From the NCBI GenBank assembly GCA_030642225.1, contig DAOWOC010000042.1, positions 1 to 7,286 on the forward strand: a stretch of 7,286 nucleotides of DNA, in the 5' to 3' direction. The notes under the pieces are model-generated. The model searched no databases and was not told the DNA's origin. It was given only the letters and a program-made list of their open reading frames with translations. Source of the stretch: Deltaproteobacteria bacterium (GTDB taxonomy: Bacteria; Desulfobacterota; DAOWOC01). The translations under genes and the position numbers were made by a program. Shown one piece after another: positions 1-6,290 of the stretch (position 1 is the stretch's first letter; each line of letters starts with the position of its first letter).

Positions 1-1465
1 GATATCGCCGGACAAAGGCTATGATTTTTGAATTATTTGTTGTCAGGAATTCAATATCACCCCTGCCAAATGCCTTGTATCTTTTACGCATTGAAATTAC
101 ACGTTTTGTCCACCATAAAAGTGAGGAAAGATTCCTCTCCTGATTTTCAACATTTAAAGTAATATAATGGTATTCAGGATCTGTAATTAGCGGCAGATAG
201 AGTTTTTGAGGATTGGTAACAGGAAAGCCCGCATTACGGTCAGAACTCCACTGCATGGGTGTACGGACACCATCACGATCACCAAGATAATAATTATCAC
301 CCATCCCTATTTCGTCGCCATAATAGATAATGGGTGTCCCTGGAAGAGAAAAAAGAAGGATGTTCACGAATTCAATACGTCTTCGGTTATTGCCCAAAAG
401 AGGTGACAGGCGACGACGTATACCAAGGTTGATTCTTGCCTTGGTATCTTTGGCATAAATTCTGTACATGTAATCCCTTTCTTCATCAGTAACCATCTCA
501 AGTGTCAACTCGTCATGATTTCTTAAAAATAATGCCCATTGTGCATTATCAGGAATAACAGGTGTTTGTTCAAGGATATCAATAATAGGAAACCGGTCTT
601 CCATCCAAAGAGCCATAAAAATTCTGGGCATAATAGGAAAGTGGAAGGCCATGTGGCATTCGTCTGCATCTCCAAAATAGGCTGCGGCATCCTCTGGCCA
701 TTGATTTGCCTCGGCGAGAAGCATGCGGTTTTTAAATTTTTTATCCACATGACTCCGCAATTTTTTGAGAAAGGCGTGTGTTTCAGGCAGATTTTCACAA
801 CTGGTTCCATCTTTTTCATAAAGATAAGGCACAGCATCCAATCTCAGTCCATCAACCCCCATCCGCAACCAAAAATCAATTATTTTAAATAATTCTTTAT
901 GTACCTGGGGATTTTGAAAATTTAAATCCGGCTGATGGGAATAAAAACGGTGCCAGAAATATTCCCTGGATATTGGATCCCATGCCCAGTTTGAAGTCTC
1001 AAAATCTTTAAAGATAATACGGGCATCTTTGTATTTTTCAGGGGTCTTATTCCAGATATAAAAATTTCTCCATATTGAACCCGGTTTTTCGTGTCTGGCC
1101 CTTTTAAACCATGGGTGCTGATCCGATGTATGATTAAGTACAAGTTCGGTAATTACACGGATTCCTCTTTCGTGTGCGCCTTTTAAAAATTTTTGAAAAT
1201 CGCGAAGGGTTCCATAGTCTGGATGGACATCACAATAATCTGCGATATCATATCCATCATCTTTAAGTGGAGAAGGATAAAATGGCAAAAGCCATATTGT
1301 GTTGATACCAAGTTGCTGTAAATAATCAAGCTTTTGCAGGAGTCCGCCAAAATCTCCTATCCCGTCACCATTACTGTCATAAAATGCCTTGATATGAATT
1401 TCATAAATAATAGCATCTTTAAACCACAAGGGATCATCGTCTATAAAAGTTTTTTCAGGAAGCAT
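1..1465 (-). CDS. treS: Trehalose synthase (maltose alpha-D-glucosyltransferase), 3' end beyond window
   Basis: GH13-family enzyme that interconverts trehalose and maltose in the cytoplasm by intramolecular transglucosylation; in the GlgE route it supplies maltose for phosphorylation. I translated 488 codons from ATG 1463-1465 to the window edge, with no stop or frameshift. Family motifs in order: DPLWFKDAIIYEIH (res. 11-24), DSNGDGIGDF (30-39), PFYPSPLKDDGYDIADY (61-77), ELVLNHTSDQHPWF (107-120), GLRLDAVPYLYE (206-217, nucleophile D210), LLAEANQWPEDA (249-260, acid/base E252), LRNHDE (314-319, stabiliser D318), and the TreS signature YYGDEIGMGDN (381-391) followed by GDRDGVRTPMQWS (395-407), which separates it from oligo-1,6-glucosidases. 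The start is set by GGAG 7 nt upstream. It follows glgE by 21 nt with no terminator, so the two are probably co-transcribed. Missing are the end of the protein and any C-terminal maltokinase domain, a common fusion in this family. Confidence 0.95.
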   Translation of the reverse strand, partial: MLPEKTFIDDDPLWFKDAIIYEIHIKAFYDSNGDGIGDFGGLLQKLDYLQQLGINTIWLLPFYPSPLKDDGYDIADYCDVHPDYGTLRDFQKFLKGAHERGIRVITELVLNHTSDQHPWFKRARHEKPGSIWRNFYIWNKTPEKYKDARIIFKDFETSNWAWDPISREYFWHRFYSHQPDLNFQNPQVHKELFKIIDFWLRMGVDGLRLDAVPYLYEKDGTSCENLPETHAFLKKLRSHVDKKFKNRMLLAEANQWPEDAAAYFGDADECHMAFHFPIMPRIFMALWMEDRFPIIDILEQTPVIPDNAQWALFLRNHDELTLEMVTDEERDYMYRIYAKDTKARINLGIRRRLSPLLGNNRRRIEFVNILLFSLPGTPIIYYGDEIGMGDNYYLGDRDGVRTPMQWSSDRNAGFPVTNPQKLYLPLITDPEYHYITLNVENQERNLSSLLWWTKRVISMRKRYKAFGRGDIEFLTTNNSKIIAFVRRY

Positions 1466-1472
1466 AAGTATT

Positions 1473-1476
1473 CTCC
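1473..1476 (-). promoter_or_regulatory. Ribosome binding site of treS
   Basis: On the minus strand the sequence reads GTGGAGAATACTTATG: a GGAG core 7 nt before the ATG. It lies in the 21-nt gap after the glgE stop codon and fixes the treS start. Confidence 0.75.
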
Positions 1477-1486
1477 ACTTTGTTTT

Positions 1487-3469
1487 TTATATAAAGTAGT
1501 CAAAATCTGTTTCGCGCTTCAAATGTCTATAAATACGAAATATATGTGCAGGCAATACATTCGGATGGATGGTGATCTCATTACATTCTCCTTGCCAAAT
1601 GTATTTTTCATCACCCAAAAGATCATGTAGCAAATAGGGTTGGTCAGGTATAATACCAAGATTATTAATAGGGATTTGAACTATTCCCGTATGACTGTGA
1701 AAAGGGTCCAGATTGACAATAATTATCAGGATGTTTAAAAGATCATCAGTGGCCTTTTCATAAACGAGAAGATTCTCATTGTCCACATCATAAAACTTAA
1801 GATTCCAGGTGGTTTGAAGAGAGGGATTTTCATGCCGTATTTGATTAACCCTTGAGATAAAATCTTTAAGGTTCCCTGGCTGATCCCAATCCCAATTTTT
1901 AATTTCATACTTTTCAGAGTCAAGATACTCCTCTTTCCCATGGATAGCTTCTGAGATACAAAGTTCAAAGGCAGGACCGTATATCCCGTAATTTGATGAG
2001 AGTGTTGCTGCCAGAACTAAACGAATAATAAAGGCTGGCCTGCCTCCTGATTGAAGATATTGTGTTAAAATATCCGGTGTGTTGGGCCAAAAATTTGGAC
2101 GATAATATTCCCGTACGTCTCCTTTAACAAGTTCGGTCATATATTCAATGAATTCCTTTTTTGTATGACGCCATGTAAAATATGTATAAGATTGAGAAAA
2201 TCCGATTTTAGCCAGTCTGTACATTACAGAAGGTCTTGTAAAAGATTCTGAAAGAAAAAGCACATCAGGATAATCTTTTTTAATTTCCCAAATTAGCCAC
2301 TCCCAAAAAGAAAAGGGTTTGGTATGGGGATTATCCATCCTGAAAAGATAAATGCCTCTTTTGATCCAGAAAAGCACAATGCTTTTCAACTCCTCCCATA
2401 ATGTTCGCCAGTCACCTGTTTCAAAATTAATAGGCACAATATCCTGATATTTTTTAGGCGGATTTTCAGCATATTGGATGGTTTTGTCTGAGCGCCATTT
2501 AAACCAGGAAGGGTATTTTTTTAAATATGGATGATCCATGGAACACTGGAATGCTAAATCCATGGCTATTTCAAGGCCGTATCCAGCGGCTTTTTCGATA
2601 AATTTTTCAAAATCCTGCAATGTCCCCAAATTGGGATGAATAGTTTTATGGTCTTCTGATGCCGAGCCAATTGCCCATGGACTTCCAGGGTCTAAATAAT
2701 CGGAGGTGGTTGAGTTGTTTTTTCCTTTTTTGTTTGTTGTCCCTATGGGATGGATAGGCGGAAGGTATAAAACATCAAAACCCATCCTCGCAATCTCAGG
2801 CAAAAGTTGTTCGCAGTCCTTAAATGTGCCATGCATATTTGATTTTTTAGATGTGGATCTTGGAAAGAATTCGTACCATGTGCTAAAAATGGCCTTTTGT
2901 CTTTCAACAGTAACAAAAAGGCGTTTATGGTATGTAGTGACCAACTTTTTTTCAGGACAGGTGGCCAAAAATGTACTGAATACCTCACTTAAACAAAGCT
3001 GGACAGCCTCTTTAATATTATCTGGTTTTTCAAGTATTTTGAGCCATGTTCTTAATTTTTCAGCTTTAGCACCATAAAGTTTTTTAAGGATTTTTTTAAA
3101 AAATTGGACACCTTCCATTAATTCTTCCTGAATATCCTGGCCTGCCTCATATTTTTTTTGAAGATTTTTTTGCCATGTCTGAAAATAATCAATCCATCCC
3201 TGAATCGTGTATTCATATTTCCCTATTGCATTAACTGAAAAAACCCCTTGCCATATATCATTGCCAAGAGGTTTCATGGGGATTTTCTGCCATATATCCT
3301 CGTTTTCCTTGCGATGGCACAGACAGGCCGAAACAATATCCTGCCCATCAGTAAAAATATTGGCTGTGACACATACCTTTTCACCTGTCACTCGTTTGAT
3401 CGGAAAAATTCCACCGTCAATTTCAGGCTTAACACACTCAATGACAACCCTTGTTCTTTTTTTAGACAT
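1487..3469 (-). CDS. glgE: Alpha-1,4-glucan:maltose-1-phosphate maltosyltransferase (GlgE)
   Basis: Cytoplasmic GH13_3 enzyme that transfers maltosyl from alpha-maltose-1-phosphate to the non-reducing end of alpha-1,4-glucan. At 660 aa it is a full-length family member. The N-terminal beta-sandwich (about res. 5-110) carries the family phrase PEIDGGIFPIKR (15-26) and ends in the coupling segment TWQKNLQKKYEAGQD (98-112). A helical insert (about 115-190) precedes the barrel. Barrel landmarks are PPIHPIG (237-243), SPWAIGSA (263-270), AENPPKKYQDI (334-344), FRMDNPHTKP (376-385, nucleophile D379), FLSESFTRP (405-413, acid/base E408) and NTPDIL (463-468, stabiliser D466). A C-terminal beta domain follows from about res. 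560. I chose ATG 3467-3469 because AGG lies 7 nt upstream; an adjacent in-frame TTG at 3470-3472 would add one residue. First gene of the probable glgE-treS operon and divergent from the histidine kinase. The family phrase is usually RVDNPHTKP; here Val is Met, a mild change. Confidence 0.96.
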   Translation of the reverse strand: MSKKRTRVVIECVKPEIDGGIFPIKRVTGEKVCVTANIFTDGQDIVSACLCHRKENEDIWQKIPMKPLGNDIWQGVFSVNAIGKYEYTIQGWIDYFQTWQKNLQKKYEAGQDIQEELMEGVQFFKKILKKLYGAKAEKLRTWLKILEKPDNIKEAVQLCLSEVFSTFLATCPEKKLVTTYHKRLFVTVERQKAIFSTWYEFFPRSTSKKSNMHGTFKDCEQLLPEIARMGFDVLYLPPIHPIGTTNKKGKNNSTTSDYLDPGSPWAIGSASEDHKTIHPNLGTLQDFEKFIEKAAGYGLEIAMDLAFQCSMDHPYLKKYPSWFKWRSDKTIQYAENPPKKYQDIVPINFETGDWRTLWEELKSIVLFWIKRGIYLFRMDNPHTKPFSFWEWLIWEIKKDYPDVLFLSESFTRPSVMYRLAKIGFSQSYTYFTWRHTKKEFIEYMTELVKGDVREYYRPNFWPNTPDILTQYLQSGGRPAFIIRLVLAATLSSNYGIYGPAFELCISEAIHGKEEYLDSEKYEIKNWDWDQPGNLKDFISRVNQIRHENPSLQTTWNLKFYDVDNENLLVYEKATDDLLNILIIIVNLDPFHSHTGIVQIPINNLGIIPDQPYLLHDLLGDEKYIWQGECNEITIHPNVLPAHIFRIYRHLKRETDFDYFI

Positions 3470-3502
3470 CAACGTACCTGTTATATATTATGGTTAATAT
3501 CC

Positions 3503-3532
3503 ATTTTATTGAATTTTTTTTAACAATTTCAA
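3503..3532 (-). promoter_or_regulatory. Candidate sigma70-type promoter of glgE-treS
   Basis: Read on the minus strand, TTGAAA (3527-3532) and TAAAAT (3503-3508) are separated by 18 nt. Each hexamer matches its sigma70 consensus at five of six positions. The spacer contains an eight-base A tract. Transcription would begin near 3495, giving a leader of roughly 25-30 nt before the glgE ATG. In such AT-rich DNA a match of this quality can occur by chance, so this is a prediction from sequence and position only. Confidence 0.5.
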
Positions 3533-3592
3533 AAAATGTGTTTAAAAAATATTTATATCATTTTTGTTTATTATATTATTTTAAATAATTGT

Positions 3593-3616
3593 AAATATAA
3601 TTATATGATTATATTT
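3593..3616. repeat. Perfect 9-bp inverted repeat upstream of the histidine kinase gene
   Basis: AAATATAAT (3593-3601) and ATTATATTT (3608-3616) are exact reverse complements around a 6-nt centre, TATATG. The repeat ends 33 nt before the TTG start of the kinase gene, where a promoter or leader would lie. It could be an operator for a dimeric regulator or simply a product of low-complexity AT sequence. It has no GC pairs and no T tail typical of a terminator. Confidence 0.4.
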
Positions 3617-3638
3617 TAAAAAATAGTTTTCAAATAAT

Positions 3639-3644
3639 AGGAGG
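3639..3644 (+). promoter_or_regulatory. Ribosome binding site deciding the TTG start of the histidine kinase gene
   Basis: AGGAGG, a full Shine-Dalgarno core, lies 5 nt before TTG 3650-3652. The TTG opens a reading frame whose first residues, MNTVIIGGGKGC, form a glycine-rich nucleotide-fold start, and no ATG precedes it in frame. The next in-frame ATG is 17 codons inside and would remove this motif. Confidence 0.8.
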
Positions 3645-3649
3645 CCTGA

Positions 3650-5491
3650 TTGAATACTGTAATCATTGGCGGTGGCAAAGGATGCAGAAATATCCTTAAA
3701 ATGATCGTTGGCGGACGTCTCAAAACCTTAAATCCGGTGATAAAGGCGGTTATTGATTCAAATGATGACGCCCCTGGGGTTGTTTATGCCAAAAAATTGG
3801 GTTTTGAAATCATGTCCGGCATGGAAGGTATCCATTCCATTACCAATTTGCAGTTGATTGTAGAGCTTACCGGTAATGATGAAGTGCTGTCTGAAATTTA
3901 CAAGATTATTCCACCAGGTGTAAGGCTTCTTGATCATACAATGGCCAGGGTTTTTTGGGATATTGACGTGGCAGAACAGAAACTCAGAAAAGAGTTTAAG
4001 GAGAAAATAAAACTTGAACAACAGCTTAAAAAAGATCGTCGTCAGCTTCAGGAAATTTTAAATAGCGTGCCTGACATTGTGCTTGTACTTGATATTAATA
4101 AGAAAATTGAGCTTGTAAATGAGCCTTTTTGCAGGTTGACAGGTATAACCCTTGAGGAGGCTCGCGGGATGTCATGTTATGATGTTTTTTGCAAAAAGAC
4201 GTTTGAAGGGTATGGGGAACATATTTGCCCTTTTGATAATACTATTAAAACTAAACGATCCACTGTTTTAATACAATCAAGAAAAGGAAGGGATAATAAA
4301 GAAAAATTTTTTGAGATTACTATCAGCCCTGTTTTAGATGAACAAGGAAAGGTTATCAGGGTGGTAGAAACATCACATCCGATAACTGATCTCGTTACCC
4401 TGACGAGAGAGATGCAGGAATCAGAAGAGATGTTCAGGATGTTTATTAATACTGCACGTGATTTAATATCTATTAAAAACTTAAAAGGTGAATATTTACT
4501 GGTTAATCCTCAAACTGCACATTTTTTTAAACTTAAACCGGATGATTTTACAGGCAAGAGGCCAATAGATATTTTGCCTCCCAATGCTGCAAAGTTAATA
4601 AGTGTTCACGATGATGAAGTTATCAAAAATCCAAAAGCATGTTCTTTTAATGAGGAGTTTGAGATTGATGGGGAGGAATTTTTTTTAAACAGTACGCGTT
4701 TTCCACTTTATGATTTTAAAGGGGATATGGTGGGTTTATGCGTGATTGCAAGAGATATCACAGAGCAGATACATTTGCAGCATCAGATGGTTAATACAGA
4801 AAGGTTTGCTGCCATGGGTAAACTTGCCGCTGGTGTGGCCCATGAGTTGAATAATCCCTTAACAGGCATACTTACATTTTCACAGGATCTTATGGAATCT
4901 GCTGATGTTAATGATCCTAATACCGGGGATTATAAATTGATTTATGATGAATGTATGCGTTGCCGGCAGATTGTAAGAGATCTTCTTGATTTTGCAAGAC
5001 TTCAGAAACCCAATCGTATTGCTGTTTCTCCTGACCAGGTGATTGAAAAGGCTATAAGCCTGATTGTAAATCAGGCTACATTTCATAATATTAAATTTAA
5101 GATTGATATTAAAGATTCACTACCGGACATAATGATAGATCCCAACCAAATTCAGCAAGTTATATTGAATCTGGTTATCAACGCTGCTCATGCAATGGAT
5201 TATTCAGGTATAATTGAGATTGCAGGAAAATATTTATTAAGGGAGAATAATATTGAATTTAGTATCAGAGATTATGGTTGCGGTATATCTGAAGAGAATT
5301 TAAAAAAAATATTTGAGCCGTTTTTTACTACAAAAGGTCGTCAGGGAAACGGTCTTGGTCTTCCTGCGGTGCAGACTATTATAGATCAGCATAATGGACA
5401 GTTGTCTGTAGAGAGTAAGGTTAATGAAGGGACTGTCTTTTTTATTAAACTTCCTGTCCCAAATATTAAAAAAGGAGAAGACATTGTCTGA
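3650..5491 (+). CDS. Cytoplasmic PAS-domain sensor histidine kinase with N-terminal Rossmann-like domain
   Basis: Two-component kinase of 613 aa that autophosphorylates on His and passes phosphate to a receiver, almost surely the next gene's. Residues 1-105 look like a Rossmann-type nucleotide fold: VIIGGGKGC (4-12) after the first strand, an acidic VID (34-36) ending the second, and LIVELTGNDEVL (69-80), then a conserved-looking DHTMARVFWD (95-104). A charged coiled coil (about 107-135) follows. PAS1 (about 136-245) carries Cys161, 176, 181 and 193; PAS2 is about 258-372. The HisKA H-box AAGVAHELNNPL (393-404) gives phospho-acceptor H398. The ATPase has NLVINAAHAM (507-516, N511), DYGCGI (541-546), FEPFFTTKG (555-563) and GNGLGL (566-571). 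No membrane span or signal peptide is visible, so it should sense something in the cytoplasm. I recall such heads on deltaproteobacterial kinases; the ligand is unknown to me, with NAD(H) or another nucleotide a guess. Its 3' end overlaps the response regulator by 8 nt. Confidence 0.94.
   Translation: MNTVIIGGGKGCRNILKMIVGGRLKTLNPVIKAVIDSNDDAPGVVYAKKLGFEIMSGMEGIHSITNLQLIVELTGNDEVLSEIYKIIPPGVRLLDHTMARVFWDIDVAEQKLRKEFKEKIKLEQQLKKDRRQLQEILNSVPDIVLVLDINKKIELVNEPFCRLTGITLEEARGMSCYDVFCKKTFEGYGEHICPFDNTIKTKRSTVLIQSRKGRDNKEKFFEITISPVLDEQGKVIRVVETSHPITDLVTLTREMQESEEMFRMFINTARDLISIKNLKGEYLLVNPQTAHFFKLKPDDFTGKRPIDILPPNAAKLISVHDDEVIKNPKACSFNEEFEIDGEEFFLNSTRFPLYDFKGDMVGLCVIARDITEQIHLQHQMVNTERFAAMGKLAAGVAHELNNPLTGILTFSQDLMESADVNDPNTGDYKLIYDECMRCRQIVRDLLDFARLQKPNRIAVSPDQVIEKAISLIVNQATFHNIKFKIDIKDSLPDIMIDPNQIQQVILNLVINAAHAMDYSGIIEIAGKYLLRENNIEFSIRDYGCGISEENLKKIFEPFFTTKGRQGNGLGLPAVQTIIDQHNGQLSVESKVNEGTVFFIKLPVPNIKKGEDIV
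5473..5477 (+). promoter_or_regulatory. Ribosome binding site deciding the TTG start of the response regulator gene
   Basis: AGGAG within AAAGGAGAAG lies inside the last codons of the kinase gene, 6 nt before TTG 5484-5486. Starting there gives MSEKKKILIIDDEE, where a receiver domain normally begins. An in-frame ATG at 5424 would add 20 residues overlapping the kinase gene and has no comparable site. The arrangement suggests translational coupling with the kinase. Confidence 0.8.
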
Positions 5492-6284
5492 GAAAAAAAA
5501 GATTTTAATTATTGATGATGAAGAGGTTATACACCTGAGTCTAAACAGGATCCTTTTGAAACGTGGATTTCAAATTGATTCTGCAATGACAGCAGGAGAG
5601 GCCATAGAAAAACTTAAACAAAAATCTTATGATCTCCTGATTACGGATTTAATGATGCCGGAGATGAATGGTATTGATCTTTTAAAAGAACTTCAAAAAA
5701 TGGGGATCAACATCCCTTCAATCATGATTACCGGTTATCCCACTATCCGTACAGCTATCCAGGCATTAAGGCTTGGGGCAACGGATTATATCTCCAAACC
5801 TTTTACAAGACAGGAAATTTTAGGCCCGGTTTGTCGTGCTTTGCGTCGTGATTCATTTGAAGCCTGTATGATTCCGGTTTTGAATAATGAATTATCATCA
5901 AAGAATCATCCTGATGATAATATACTTATTATGCCTGGTGAACGTTTTTCCCTGTCGGAACATTCATGGGCTATTTATCAAAAAGACGGCACTGTTCTCG
6001 TGGGTGTTGCCAAATCTTTTCTGCAGACAGTCGGCAAGATGGAAAAGGTATTTATACCCACAGTAAATGACCTTTTAGAACAGGGATATGTGGCTGTTAC
6101 AATTACAACTGATAATGGTGAGGTGCATAATGTCTTTTCACCAATAACAGGAAGAATTATGGAGGTTAACAATAAGGCGTTCGACCCTCAGTATTTGGAT
6201 GGGGATACATGGGTTTTGCGTGTTTTGCCTTCTCAACTCAAAGACGATATCAGCATGCTTGTTAAACAACAGGCCTTGCCATAA
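5484..6284 (+). CDS. Response regulator with C-terminal GcvH-like domain lacking the lipoyl lysine
   Basis: Receiver partner of the upstream kinase, 266 aa. The receiver (about res. 5-122) is complete: acidic DDEE (11-14), phospho-acceptor D55 in ITDLMMPEMNG (53-63), T83 in ITGYP and K105 in SKPF. A polar linker (about 123-150) follows. Residues about 151-256 resemble glycine-cleavage H protein, with HSWA (160-163), GTVLVGV (169-175), VGKMEKVFIP (183-192) and FSPITGRIMEVN (218-229). In H proteins the lipoylated Lys lies eight residues before the Pro of the 'SP' turn; here that place is G212, and no Lys occurs between 188 and 230, so the domain should not carry lipoate. No DNA-binding, diguanylate cyclase or AAA+ domain is present, so the output is probably protein contact. 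It overlaps the kinase gene by 8 nt. The end converges on the next gene, 6 nt away. The receiver is certain; the H-like assignment is by motif reading only. Confidence 0.92.
   Translation: MSEKKKILIIDDEEVIHLSLNRILLKRGFQIDSAMTAGEAIEKLKQKSYDLLITDLMMPEMNGIDLLKELQKMGINIPSIMITGYPTIRTAIQALRLGATDYISKPFTRQEILGPVCRALRRDSFEACMIPVLNNELSSKNHPDDNILIMPGERFSLSEHSWAIYQKDGTVLVGVAKSFLQTVGKMEKVFIPTVNDLLEQGYVAVTITTDNGEVHNVFSPITGRIMEVNNKAFDPQYLDGDTWVLRVLPSQLKDDISMLVKQQALP
5891..5921. repeat. Perfect 9-bp inverted repeat inside the response regulator gene
   Basis: ATTATCATC (5891-5899) and GATGATAAT (5913-5921) are exact reverse complements with a 13-nt loop. It lies in the codons of the linker between the receiver and the GcvH-like domain, around residues 136-146. 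An mRNA hairpin is possible, but it is AU-rich and may be chance in a linker rich in Asn, Asp, Ser and Leu codons. Confidence 0.3.
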
Positions 6285-6290
6285 ACCTTT

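Larger units (their letters stand above)
3470..3649. other. Divergent intergenic regulatory region
   Basis: This 180-bp gap separates glgE (leftward) from the histidine kinase gene (rightward) and is the only sizeable non-coding DNA in the window. It is extremely AT-rich, with runs of A and T and many TATA-like words. It holds the glgE promoter candidate and the inverted repeat listed separately. I could not pick one convincing plus-strand promoter because too many weak -10-like hexamers exist. I see no short gene, riboswitch-like fold or terminator in it. Confidence 0.8.

Noticed and set aside
206..406. Open frame of 66 codons on the plus strand at the left end
   Set aside because: It lies opposite the TreS signature YYGDEIGMGDN and its downstream motif, with no sign of a real small protein.
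539..892. Open frame of 117 codons on the plus strand, opposite treS
   Set aside because: It is a shadow of the treS catalytic region; the minus-strand frame carries all TreS motifs without interruption.
2706..3077. Open frame of 123 codons on the plus strand, opposite glgE
   Set aside because: It is antisense to strongly conserved glgE barrel codons, has no ribosome site I could see, and its translation resembles no family.
3470..3472. TTG immediately before the glgE ATG as the start codon
   Set aside because: It adds only one Met, and the AGG upstream is better spaced (7 nt) from the ATG than from the TTG (4 nt).
3541..3638. Specific sigma70 promoter for the histidine kinase gene, such as TTGTAA at 3589-3594
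   Set aside because: No -10 hexamer at 16-18 nt is clearly better than its many AT-rich neighbours, so no site could be chosen.
5424..5483. Longer response regulator start at ATG 5424 adding 20 residues
   Set aside because: It lies deep inside the kinase gene and has no Shine-Dalgarno site. The added residues are a shifted-frame reading of the kinase C-terminus; TTG 5484 has AGGAG at ideal spacing and begins just before the receiver.
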